Below, in pieces: positions 14,134 to 22,900 of a DNA stretch of 36,351 bases (within the stretch, counting starts at the first letter, position 1; each line of letters starts with the position of its first letter). The notes below the pieces were generated by a model that worked only from the letters and a program-made list of their open reading frames with translations, was not told the DNA's origin and made no database searches. The DNA lies in assembly GCA_937920345.1 (NCBI GenBank), contig CALGVA010000033.1, positions 1 through 36,351 on the forward strand, given 5' to 3'. Both the position numbers and the translations under genes were made by a program. This stretch comes from an uncultured Lachnospiraceae bacterium. GTDB taxonomy: Bacteria > Bacillota > Clostridia > Lachnospirales > Lachnospiraceae.

Positions 14134-15522
14134 ATGGCAAGACCAAGAAAACAAACTTATACGCTGGAAATGTATTTAAGGAAAAACATGAAGAATGAAA
14201 TTGATAATAACGCAGACGTTCAGAGAGGGTTTGCGTGGAAAAATGAACAGATCAATGAACTGGTGGTTACTGTTCTGACAGATGATTATATTCCTCCGAT
14301 TATTCTCGGCGAAGAAAAAAATTCAAAATTACATATTGTAGATGGCGGCTGCAGAACCGTTGCTCTGATTAAATTCAGGTATATGAATTACAAGATAACA
14401 TCATCTATAGAAAACTCTCTGATTCCATATAAGCAAAAGGTCGTGGGTAAAAACGGGAATATTACCTATAAAGATGCTGTATTTGATATTAAAAATAAAA
14501 CATTTGAAAAGTTTCCGGAAGAGTTAAAAGAAAAATTTGATGAGTATCAGATTGAAACCATTATACATGAGAACTGTGACAGTTATAAGATTTCCCGGTA
14601 TATCAAGCGTTACAACAACCATGTCTCCATGAACACGGATCAAAAAGCCTTTACATATATTGACAAATTTGCAGGCCGTATTCGTGAAATTCTGGATAGC
14701 AGGTTTTTTGTAGAATGTAACAGTTATTCGGAAAAGGATAAGGCGAAAGGCGTGGTGGAAAGAATAGTTGTAGAAGCCATGATGTGCATGAATCATTTTG
14801 ATAACTGGAAGACACAGGCAAAACAGGCTTTCAAATATCTGAATGATCATGCTGCAGAGGAAGAATTTAATATTCTTGAAGATAATTTACATAGATTAGA
14901 GAATATTATAACAGAAGACATCAAGGGGATCTTTGATAAAAAAGATTCCTTCATATTCCTTGCTTTATTCGATAAATTTGTAAAACTCAATATGGATGAT
15001 AAGATTTTCGCTGATTTTCTTAGAGAATTCAGCAGAAATTTGAGAAGCAGTAAAAGAAATGGGAAAGGGCGGCTGTTTGATGAAATCGGTAAGGAGGCAA
15101 GTACTAAGGACAAGCAGGTTATTACAGACAAGTTAGGGCTGCTCGAAGAACTGATGGCAGCGTTTATACGGACCGGCAGAGAAGAGACTGAAAATTTGGC
15201 AGTGACATCAAAAGATATTATAAGGGAATGTATTGATGAAAACGTAACCGACAAAGCAATGGAAGCATACGAAATTGAAGCGAATGACGTGTCAGAGGTA
15301 ATTGAAAATATCAATTCTGAATTGCTGTCAGATGTAAACAGACCTTCATTTGTCGCAATAACGGCATACGCACACAGGAATAATTTAAGAAATCAGTTGA
15401 GAAACTGGTTGCCTGATTTTGAAAAAAATGAGAAAATGTTTTTAGATCAAAAAGAGAATTATATGCATATGAGGAAGCTGTTTGATCGTTTTCTTGCGGA
15501 AGCAGGCAGGAAGAGCGCATAG
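14134..15522 (+). CDS. DUF262 domain protein (ParB/GmrSD-like nuclease fold)
   Basis: The 462-residue protein starts at ATG 14134, set by GGGAGG 8 bp upstream; an upstream extension of the frame has no ribosome site. The N-terminal part shows the DUF262 order: DVQRGFAWKNEQINELVVTV, then DDYIPPIIL, then HIVDGGCRTVALIKF. This domain is related to ParB-type proteins and to the GmrS/GmrD restriction system, and binds or hydrolyses nucleotides in some members. The usual glutamine of the DG-x-Q-R motif is a cysteine here. The C-terminal 250 residues are helical and charged with no known domain. The gene is co-transcribed with the SOS-driven sigma factor. Anti-host, regulatory and defence roles are all possible. 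Confidence 0.72.
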   Translation: MARPRKQTYTLEMYLRKNMKNEIDNNADVQRGFAWKNEQINELVVTVLTDDYIPPIILGEEKNSKLHIVDGGCRTVALIKFRYMNYKITSSIENSLIPYKQKVVGKNGNITYKDAVFDIKNKTFEKFPEELKEKFDEYQIETIIHENCDSYKISRYIKRYNNHVSMNTDQKAFTYIDKFAGRIREILDSRFFVECNSYSEKDKAKGVVERIVVEAMMCMNHFDNWKTQAKQAFKYLNDHAAEEEFNILEDNLHRLENIITEDIKGIFDKKDSFIFLALFDKFVKLNMDDKIFADFLREFSRNLRSSKRNGKGRLFDEIGKEASTKDKQVITDKLGLLEELMAAFIRTGREETENLAVTSKDIIRECIDENVTDKAMEAYEIEANDVSEVIENINSELLSDVNRPSFVAITAYAHRNNLRNQLRNWLPDFEKNEKMFLDQKENYMHMRKLFDRFLAEAGRKSA

Positions 15523-15528
15523 AACAAA

Positions 15529-15639
15529 ATGCTTTACAGGTATCCGGTTTGTCCGCAATGTTCCGTAGAATGCAAAGAAGATGTCGCAGACAGAGCCGAT
15601 GAAATAAAGTCGTTTTGCGAGAAGAATATTCTCGCATGA
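15529..15639 (+). CDS. Possible 36-residue Cys-rich protein
   Basis: An ATG only 6 bp after the DUF262 stop opens a frame of 36 codons: MLYRYPVCPQCSVECKEDVA at the start, with CPQC and two more cysteines further on (CKED and FCEK), so a zinc site is conceivable. A purine-rich GGCAGGAAGAGCG stretch upstream could serve as ribosome site. The end of the frame overlaps a hairpin (15616-15636). It may be the last gene of the SOS operon. Small size makes chance possible. Confidence 0.35.
   Translation: MLYRYPVCPQCSVECKEDVADRADEIKSFCEKNILA
15616..15636. repeat. Perfect 8-bp inverted repeat near the element edge
   Basis: TGCGAGAA (15616-15623) and TTCTCGCA (15629-15636) pair around a 5-base loop at the end of the SOS operon. 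No T run follows directly (TGATATTT), so termination would be weak. It lies where the AT-rich phage-like region meets GC-richer chromosome. Confidence 0.45.
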
Positions 15640-15722
15640 TATTTATGCCCTTTACGGTGTTCTGGTTTGGGTGTATGATAATATCCGGTGAAGGGCGAAG
15701 ACGTCCGGGAATGGGGATTAAT

Positions 15723-16280
15723 ATGGATAATAGACAAGAGGAACTGGTGGTAGGCGGTTACCGGTATGGTACGGTTGCAGATGCGGAAACTGCGAGGATG
15801 GAGGAGAAGAAAGTTGCGAATCTCGAGCAGCATCTCGATTACCACAGACCGCAGGATGTGTTGGCAGTTTATAACAGGGCGCTTGAAAACCGCGTATTTA
15901 TGACGCCTGTCGGCATGGCTTATCTGCACAGGATGCAGATGCAAATGGTCAAGTGCGGCGTGCCGCAGGAGAAGATCAGACCGATTCCGTTATATGCAAC
16001 TTTCAGCAATAAGACGGTGAATAACAGTTCCATCAGGAACAGTCTTGCGGCAAGGGGACAGAAGCCGGAATTCAGAGGGCGGTTTATCACTTCGGTGACC
16101 ATTAATATATTATTGGCGCTGGCGCTTACGGCGGTAATTGTTCTGTCACTGCGAAGCGATGTTCCCACGATCCTGAACTACAGGACAGCGGTGGTCAACG
16201 AGTACTCCGCATGGGAGCAGGAACTGACGGAGCGAGAACGCGCAGTGCGCGAGGCGGAGAGAAATCTGGATATAAATTGA
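15723..16280 (+). CDS. Conserved single-pass membrane protein, unknown function
   Basis: I choose ATG 15723 (MDNRQEELVVGGYRYG), preceded by GGGGAT; frame upstream of it looks non-coding. The 185-residue protein has a soluble N-terminal part with helices (DYHRPQDVLAVYNRALENR and MTPVGMAYLHRMQMQMVKCG), one membrane segment (TINILLALALTAVIVLSL, about residues 127-145) and a C-terminal coiled-coil-like helix (ELTERERAVREAERN). The shape recalls small envelope proteins of Clostridia, but I know no function. Base use matches the genes to the right, so it most likely marks the return to ordinary chromosome. It is followed by a 276-bp gap before the two-component genes. Confidence 0.6.
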   Translation: MDNRQEELVVGGYRYGTVADAETARMEEKKVANLEQHLDYHRPQDVLAVYNRALENRVFMTPVGMAYLHRMQMQMVKCGVPQEKIRPIPLYATFSNKTVNNSSIRNSLAARGQKPEFRGRFITSVTINILLALALTAVIVLSLRSDVPTILNYRTAVVNEYSAWEQELTERERAVREAERNLDIN

Positions 16281-16556
16281 TAATTCCGTATGCAGCGGGA
16301 ATTGAAGTTTTTGGGTGTGATCGGTACGGTCGGGATCATGCCCTTTATTTTCTTTTCAGAGGAATGAATTTTTACACCGAAAATCACAAATTTTACATAT
16401 TTACGTCGTATACTAGATACAGTATAGTTTGGCAGTCTGTGTCAGAGTCGGAGATAAGCTATATTTGTGCTGGAGCGTCACAAATTTGCTTGATGGCAGA
16501 CATTTATTTGAGATTTGCGTCGTCTGTGGCGTAAACGCTCCGGAAAGAGGATTGGT

Positions 16557-17234
16557 ATGGAACGATTGAAGATTCTTGTAGTAGATGACGAGAGCCGTAT
16601 GCGAAAGCTGGTTGGAGATTTCCTGACAAAGAACAATTATGATGTTGTGGAGGCGGAAGACGGCGCGCAGGCGGTAGATATTTTCTTTGCGCAGAATGAC
16701 ATTGCGCTCGTTATTCTGGATGTCATGATGCCGAAGATGGACGGCTGGCAGGTGTGTAAGGAAATCCGGGAGTATTCTAAAGTGCCGATCATCATGCTGA
16801 CGGCAAGGTCTGACGAGAGGGACGAACTGCTTGGATTTGAACTGGGGGTTGATGAATATATCTCCAAGCCATTCAGTCCGAAGATCCTCGTGGCAAGAGT
16901 GGAGGCGATTCTGCGCAGAACCAGCCAGATCAGCGCGGACGAAGTGCTGGAAGCCGGCGGGATTACCGTGAATAAGGCGGCACACAGTGTGTCCGTCGAT
17001 GGAGAACCTGTCGAACTGAGCTATAAGGAATTTGAACTGTTGACATATTTTATGGAAAATAAAGGAATTGCCCTGTCCAGGGAGAAGATTCTGAACAGTG
17101 TCTGGAATTATGATTATTTCGGGGATGCAAGGACGATTGATACGCATGTGAAAAAACTGCGCAGCAAGATGGGTGCCAAAGGAGAACTGATTAAGACAAT
17201 CTGGGGTATGGGGTACAAATTCGAAGTGGAATAG
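16557..17234 (+). CDS. OmpR-family response regulator
   Basis: The 225-residue protein has a receiver domain (about 1-120) with the acidic pair VVDDES, the phosphate-accepting Asp55 in ILDVMMPKMDGW and the conserved Lys in YISKPFSPK, then a winged-helix DNA-binding domain (about 130-225) with SYKEFELLTYFMEN and the final DTHVKKLRSKMG and GMGYKFE. It belongs to the OmpR/PhoB group. ATG 16557 is chosen because it starts MERLKILVVDDE as in the family, with AAAGAGG upstream. The partner kinase gene starts 99 bp downstream. A short inverted repeat upstream (TATACT/AGTATA, 16409-16426) might be an operator, but this is weak. The regulon is unknown. Confidence 0.9.
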   Translation: MERLKILVVDDESRMRKLVGDFLTKNNYDVVEAEDGAQAVDIFFAQNDIALVILDVMMPKMDGWQVCKEIREYSKVPIIMLTARSDERDELLGFELGVDEYISKPFSPKILVARVEAILRRTSQISADEVLEAGGITVNKAAHSVSVDGEPVELSYKEFELLTYFMENKGIALSREKILNSVWNYDYFGDARTIDTHVKKLRSKMGAKGELIKTIWGMGYKFEVE

Positions 17235-17262
17235 TGTGAGAATGTGTTCGTATCTTCTCACA
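17235..17262 (+). terminator. Hairpin directly after the response-regulator stop
   Basis: TGTGAGAA (17235-17242) pairs perfectly with TTCTCACA (17255-17262) around 12 bases, starting on the base after the stop codon. No T run follows immediately (TCCGTATTTTG), and a GC-rich second hairpin comes next. It probably tunes the amount of kinase message relative to regulator. Confidence 0.35.
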
Positions 17263-17333
17263 TCCGTATTTTGCGCCGGCTGCATGGCGCCGGGGCTGCG
17301 GGGACGTAAACATCAGGAAAGCAGGAAAGGTTT

Positions 17334-18812
17334 ATGAAATACTCTTTAAGAAGGCATTTCGGGATCATTTTTATATCGCTGATTACGGGTACGATCCTCA
17401 TGTGCCTTTTGCTTAACACGACGCTGCTTGAAAAATACTATATCAATAATAAGATCAATGCGCTGATCGGTGCGTATAACAGTATCAATGGAGCGTCCAA
17501 TGCGGGAGATATCACGACAGAGGATTATGATATTGAACTACAGAAGATATGCGGTAAATATAACATTAATGTTCTGGTAGCGGACAGTGATTCCGAGATG
17601 ATCAAAACGTCGATGCCGGATTCTGATTTTGTCATCAAGAGGCTTCTGCATAATATTATTATAGGAGTTGATCCGGAGGCGGTTCTGCGGGAGGACGACA
17701 ATTATAAGATGCAGATCGTTACGGACGGACGGACGCAGACGGAATATATTGAGATGTGGGGGATGCTGGATAACGGCTCTCTCTTTATGCTGAGAAGCGC
17801 ATTGGAAGGAATCCGGGAGAGTGTATCCATCTCGAATCACTTCTTAACCTATGTGGGCGTGCTGGCGATCGGCGTGAGCGCACTGTTAGTCTTGTGGTTT
17901 TCCAACCGTATTACGAAACCGATTCTGGAACTGGCGAAAATATCGGAGCGAATGAAGCATCTGGATTTTAATGCGAAGTATACCGGCAGGGACAGGACAG
18001 AGATCGCGGTGCTGGGCCATAATATCAACGAACTGTCGGAGACACTCGAGACGACGATCTCCGAGCTGAAGACCGCTAACAATGAGATGCTTAAGGATAT
18101 CGAGAGAAAAGAGCAGATTGACGAGATGCGTAAAGATTTCCTGGCTAATGTGACGCACGAACTGAAAACACCGATCGCGCTGATTCAGGGATACGCGGAG
18201 GGGCTGCAGGAGGGTGTCAACGAGGATGCGGAAAGCAGGGAATTTTATTGCAGTGTCATTATAGATGAAGCGGCGAAGATGAATACGATGGTCAAAAGGC
18301 TGCTTACGCTGAATCAACTGGAATTCGGCAATGAGATCGTGAATATGGAACGGTTCGACATCACTGCGCTGATCAGAAATTATATAGCTTCTGCGGAGAT
18401 CCTGATCAGACAGAAAGGGGTGTCTGTCCGCATGGAGGATTACGATACGATCCATGTATGGGGAGATGAATTCCGGGTAGAAGAGGTCTTTATGAACTAT
18501 TTTACGAATGCAATTAATTATGCCCGGGGCGATAAGATCATAGATATCAGAATACGGGAAGAGGATAAGCGTGTAAGAGTCTCTGTTTTCAATACCGGCA
18601 GTCCGATTCCGGAGGAAAGTCTGGATCATATCTGGGAAAAGTTCTATAAAGTGGATAAGGCACGGACGAGAGAATATGGCGGCAACGGGATCGGTCTGTC
18701 GATCGTCAAGGCGATTATGGAGTCCATGAATCAGGAATACGGCGTCATTAATTATGATAATGGTGTGGAATTTTGGTTTACACTGGACAATTGTGTAGAT
18801 ATTACGGTATAA
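17334..18812 (+). CDS. Sensor histidine kinase, partner of the OmpR-type regulator
   Basis: The 492-residue protein has an N-terminal membrane segment (about 12-28), an extracellular sensing part of about 130 residues, a second membrane segment (about 168-187, VGVLAIGVSALLVLWF), a HAMP linker, and a dimerisation domain with the phosphorylated His275 in NVTHELKTPI. The ATPase domain shows the N box FMNYFTNAINYA, the G1-like GSPIPEE region, and GGNGIGLSIVKAIME. All catalytic motifs look intact. The ATG follows AGGAAAGG. It should phosphorylate the regulator encoded just upstream. The signal is unknown; the downstream lipoprotein gene may be a target or partner. Confidence 0.9.
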   Translation: MKYSLRRHFGIIFISLITGTILMCLLLNTTLLEKYYINNKINALIGAYNSINGASNAGDITTEDYDIELQKICGKYNINVLVADSDSEMIKTSMPDSDFVIKRLLHNIIIGVDPEAVLREDDNYKMQIVTDGRTQTEYIEMWGMLDNGSLFMLRSALEGIRESVSISNHFLTYVGVLAIGVSALLVLWFSNRITKPILELAKISERMKHLDFNAKYTGRDRTEIAVLGHNINELSETLETTISELKTANNEMLKDIERKEQIDEMRKDFLANVTHELKTPIALIQGYAEGLQEGVNEDAESREFYCSVIIDEAAKMNTMVKRLLTLNQLEFGNEIVNMERFDITALIRNYIASAEILIRQKGVSVRMEDYDTIHVWGDEFRVEEVFMNYFTNAINYARGDKIIDIRIREEDKRVRVSVFNTGSPIPEESLDHIWEKFYKVDKARTREYGGNGIGLSIVKAIMESMNQEYGVINYDNGVEFWFTLDNCVDITV

Positions 18813-18942
18813 TAATGAGAGCAGTTTGAGTCGGAGCCGGGATATGCCTTGAGCGCAGTCGGGAAACGGAGTATTCTTTCGGAAAACGCCATGTTCCTGA
18901 CGTGTATCATCGCAATAAATTGCTCTGACATGGAGGTTGGAT

Positions 18943-19680
18943 GTGAGAAGAGCATGTAAGTTACTGTGCGGCATTATGGCGGCGGTGCTGTTGACCGGGT
19001 GCGGGTCTGCGGTGCCTGAGCTGACGCAGGAAGAGATGGATTTGATTTCAGAGTATGCGGTGGGTGTATTACTGAAATATGATAAATATCACAGCAGCCG
19101 TCTGGTTGACACCTCTGTGTACGAGACGGCAGAGGCGGTGCAGGAGGAAGAACCCGAAGAGACGGAGGAACCCGCACAGGCAGAACCGGAAGAAGAGGCG
19201 CCTGTGGATGATACACAGGTAGTAGATGTCAGCCAGGATGAAGAGGCGGCTGTCGTACCTGCCACGGTAGAAGAATATTACGGGATTCCGGATTTCACAT
19301 TCCAGTATACGGGGTATGAGCTTGTGCAGAATTACCCGCCGAATGCGGAGGGGGACGATCTTTTCTTTGCGATGGACGCGACGGAGGGCATGCAGCTTCT
19401 TGTATTAAAATTCACGGCGACCAACACAGGTTCTTCGGATCAGGTATTGAATATGCTTGGATATGGAGCGAGATTCCGTATATCGGTCAATGGTGAATCC
19501 AGTAAGGGAGCATTGGCGACAATGCTTTTGAACGATATGCAGACCTATGACGAGACAGTGCCGGCAGGTTCCGGCGTGGAACTGGTCAGTATCGTCGAGG
19601 TGCCGCAGTCATCTCCGATCGATACGATCGAGTTTGTGCTGTGCGGCGGTGAACAGAATGCGGTCATGAAGCTGCAGTAG
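18943..19680 (+). CDS. Lipoprotein with acidic linker and Ig-like (DUF5067/DUF4352-type) domain
   Basis: The start is GTG 18943, set by GGAGG 6 bp upstream; the TTG at 18937 would abut that site. A lipoprotein signal with LLTGC (lipidated Cys20) leads into an acidic, low-complexity linker rich in Glu and Pro (about 65-105). The C-terminal part has LLVLKFTATNTGSSDQVLN, which resembles the Ig-like fold seen in DUF5067/DUF4352-type surface lipoproteins. The protein is thus anchored outside the membrane with a folded tip. Its role is unknown. It follows the kinase gene by 130 bp and is followed by a strong terminator at 19739, so it closes this group of genes. Confidence 0.75.
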   Translation: MRRACKLLCGIMAAVLLTGCGSAVPELTQEEMDLISEYAVGVLLKYDKYHSSRLVDTSVYETAEAVQEEEPEETEEPAQAEPEEEAPVDDTQVVDVSQDEEAAVVPATVEEYYGIPDFTFQYTGYELVQNYPPNAEGDDLFFAMDATEGMQLLVLKFTATNTGSSDQVLNMLGYGARFRISVNGESSKGALATMLLNDMQTYDETVPAGSGVELVSIVEVPQSSPIDTIEFVLCGGEQNAVMKLQ

Positions 19681-19738
19681 CGGGCAGGAAGCAGGAGCCG
19701 GATTGGCAGCATTAGAAATGATATAAGGTATGTATACA

Positions 19739-19772
19739 CGGGCGGTCAGATGAAAGGACCGCCCGCATTTTA
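19739..19772 (+). terminator. Rho-independent terminator
   Basis: CGGGCGGTC (19739-19747) pairs perfectly with GACCGCCCG (19757-19765) around 9 bases and is followed by CATTTTATTT. It ends transcription of the lipoprotein gene before the RND promoter. Confidence 0.8.
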
Positions 19773-19806
19773 TTTGTTAAAAAAGTATAAACATTATGCG
19801 GAACGA

Positions 19807-19835
19807 TTGACAGAGATTCACTTTCTAAATATACT
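19807..19835 (+). promoter_or_regulatory. Promoter of the RND/TetR operon
   Basis: TTGACA (19807-19812) and TATACT (19830-19835) stand exactly 17 bp apart, a near-ideal housekeeping promoter. The TetR-type operator lies a few bases downstream of the -10, across the expected start of transcription. Confidence 0.85.
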
Positions 19836-19845
19836 GAGGAAGCAG

Positions 19846-19865
19846 CCGACCGACCAGTCGGACGG
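19846..19865. promoter_or_regulatory. TetR-type operator
   Basis: A 20-bp palindrome of form CCGnCCGACnnGTCGGnCGG (8 of 10 base pairs symmetric) lies just after the -10 at 19830-19835. The CCGAC/GTCGG half-sites are typical of TetR-family repressors that control efflux pumps. The TetR gene at 24167 is the last gene of the same operon, so autoregulation is likely. Confidence 0.75.
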
Positions 19866-19930
19866 AAGCATATTACAGCAGCGTTATCAGTTATTACATG
19901 AAAATAGACAGGGAAGAGGAGCATCATATT

Positions 19931-22900
19931 ATGTTGGGAAAATTCAGCGTCAAAAAACCTTATACAGTACTGGTTGCGGTTATTCTGGTGATCGTTCTGG
20001 GCGTGGTTTCATTTATGAAGATGTCAACGGATCTGCTGCCGAATATCAGTCTGCCGTATGTTATCGTCATGACGCCGTATCCCGGGGCCAGTCCGGAAAC
20101 CGTGGAGATGGTGGTGACAAAGCCGGTGGAGGCTTCCATGGCTACGGTCAGCAATATCGAAGGAATCAGTTCTGTTTCCAGCGAGAACTATTCTACGGTG
20201 ATCCTGGAATTTGCACAGTCGGCGGATATGAACGCCGTCTCTTTGGAGATCAGAGAGAATCTGGATCAGATCAAGAGTTATTGGGATGATTCTGTCGGCA
20301 GTCCGATTATAATGAAACTGAATCCTGACATGCTGCCGGTTATGATCGCAGCGGTCGGCAATACGGAGATGTCGGATGCGCAGGTCAGTGAGATGACGCA
20401 GAATCTGGTGATTCCGGAACTGGAAAGCATAGAGGGTGTTGCATCCGCCAGCGCGACGGGTCTGTTTGAGGAGAGTGTCAATGTCATAATCAGGCAGGAG
20501 AAGATCGATGCGATCAACGAGCAGGTATTTGCCTATATCGATGAGGAGATGAAAGACGCCGAGCAGGAGCTTGCCGACGGGAAGCAGGAAGTGTATGACG
20601 GTCAGGAGGAACTGGCCAAGGCACGGACGGAACTGGAAGAGAGTAAACAGGAACTTGTGGACAGTGAGCAGGAACTGGCCGACAGTACGAAGGAAATAGA
20701 GGATAATAAACAGAAACTGCAGGATGGCAAGAATGAGATTGCCGAGAACAAGTCGAAGCTGGAAGAGGGAAAACAGGAGCTTACGAACAAGAAGAGCGAG
20801 ACAACGGCCCAGCTTGCAGCGGCGGAGACAAAGATCCTGACGGCGAAGACAGAACTGGAAGCGACGAAGATGCATCTGACGCTGGAGATCGCGACGGCCA
20901 GGGCGACCATCGAGGGCGCACAGAAGGGGATCGATCAGATCAACGAAGGAATAGAGAAATATAACGAGGCAAAGCAGGCGGTGGATGGCATTGATACGCT
21001 TGTAACGACGCTGGACAGCGTTCCGTCACAGGATATGACAGTAGAGAACATATTGCCTATGCTGCCGGCGGGGACACTGGAAACCATTGCGCAGCTTCTG
21101 CAGATGGAGGCCGGTGATATCAGCGGTATGACGGTCGGTGCACTCAAAGCGGCGCTTGTGTCGGTGAAGGATGCCATGAATGCCGCGATAGAGGCGATGG
21201 GCGGCGAGGAAGGTATTGCGGCGCTGGAGAGCCAGAAGGCGGAACTGGAGACAACGGTGCAAATGCAGACGGCAGCCGTTTCCGCGATGCAGTCACAGCT
21301 TAAAACGATTGAAGATAATATTGCGTCGCTGGATAAGGCGCTGGATCAGCTCTATGCGGGTAATCTGACCGCGGCGATCGAGTTCGCCAATGCCCAGACG
21401 ACGATCAGCGTCGGCGAGATGCAGTTAAATGCGGCGGAGACCCAGTTAGAGGCAAGCGAGAAACAGCTGGAGGCCGGTGAGGAGCAGCTGGAAGCCGGAC
21501 GTGAGCAGATCGCCTCCGCATGGGAACAGATCAAAGACGGGGAAGAGCAGCTGAACGATTCTGCGGAGCAGCTTAAAGATGCTCTGCAGCAGATCCTGGA
21601 CGGGGAAGAAGAACTGGAAGAGGCAAGAGAAGATGCTTATGACCAAGCGGATATGAACGGCATCCTTACGGTAGATACCGTCAAATCCCTGCTTGCCGCA
21701 CAGAACTTCTCCATGCCCGCAGGCTATGTGACAGAGGAAGGCATCGACTATCTGGTCAGAGTGGGCGATAAACCGGCAGATATAGAGGAACTTAAGAAAA
21801 TGCCGCTGATCAATCCCGAGATGGACGGGGTGGACATCATTACGCTGGGAGACGTGGCGGATGTGTTCATGACAGATAACGCAGACGAGATCTATGCGAA
21901 TGTAAACGGTGCGCCCGGTATCATGATAACGATCCAGAAGCAGACGGGATATTCGACGGGTGATGTTTCCGACAGGATTCTGGATAAATTTGAAGCGTTG
22001 AAAGCAGAAAATGAGGATCTGATTCTGATCACGCTGATGGATCAGGGTATTTACATAGATCTCGTCATGGATTCCATTATCAACAATGTGTTGTTCGGTG
22101 CGATCCTTGCGGTTCTGATCCTGATCATATTCTTAAAAGACTGGCGTCCTACGGCGGTGGTTGCGTGTTCGATTCCGGTCAGTCTGATTACGGCGATCGT
22201 GTGCATGTATTTCAGCGGCGTTACCCTGAATGTCATCTCCTTGTCAGGTCTGGCGCTGGGTGTCGGCATGCTGGTGGATAATTCCATCGTGGTCATTGAG
22301 AATATATTCCGTATGCGGAGCGAGGGATATTCAGCGAAGGAGGCCGCCGTGCAGGGAGCCGGTGAAGTGGCGGGCGCCATTCTGGCCTCTACGCTGACGA
22401 CGGTCTGTGTGTTTTTGCCGATCGTCTTTACGGAGGGTATCGTCCGGCAGTTATTTGTGGATCTGGGACTGACCATCGCCTATTCTCTGTTTGCCAGTCT
22501 GCTGATTGCGCTGACGGTCGTGCCTGCGATGTCAGCGGGGATGTTCTCCAGGGTACAGCCGAAGAAAGAAGGCAGAATATTCGGCAGTCTGATGAAAGGA
22601 TACGGCAGAGTACTGGAGTTGGCGCTGCGCTTTAAGCCGGTTGTGCTTATCATGGTGGTAGTACTGCTGGTGGTCAGCGCCGCGGCGTCATTTTCCAGAG
22701 GAACCGCGTTTATGCCGGAGATGGACAGTACACAGATTACCATGACGCTGACGCTGCCGAAGGATACGCCGCTTAGTGAGACGGCTGACGTGACAGATGA
22801 GGTTATGGACCGTCTGATGCAGATGGAAGAAGTCGTGGACGTCGGCGCCATGGCGAGTTCTTCTTCCCTGAGTATGCTTTCCGGCGGGGGTAATGTATCG

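Noticed and set aside
16290..16367. 25-codon plus-strand frame (MQRELKFLGVIGTVGIMPF...)
   Set aside because: It looks like a membrane mini-protein, but there is no ribosome site and it is too short to call.
17886..18974. 362-codon minus-strand open frame
   Set aside because: Antisense to the histidine kinase gene and rich in His, Arg and Ile without domain features.
20024..20875. 283-codon minus-strand open frame
   Set aside because: Antisense to the RND coiled-coil region; its Leu/Phe-rich repeats mirror the heptads on the other strand.
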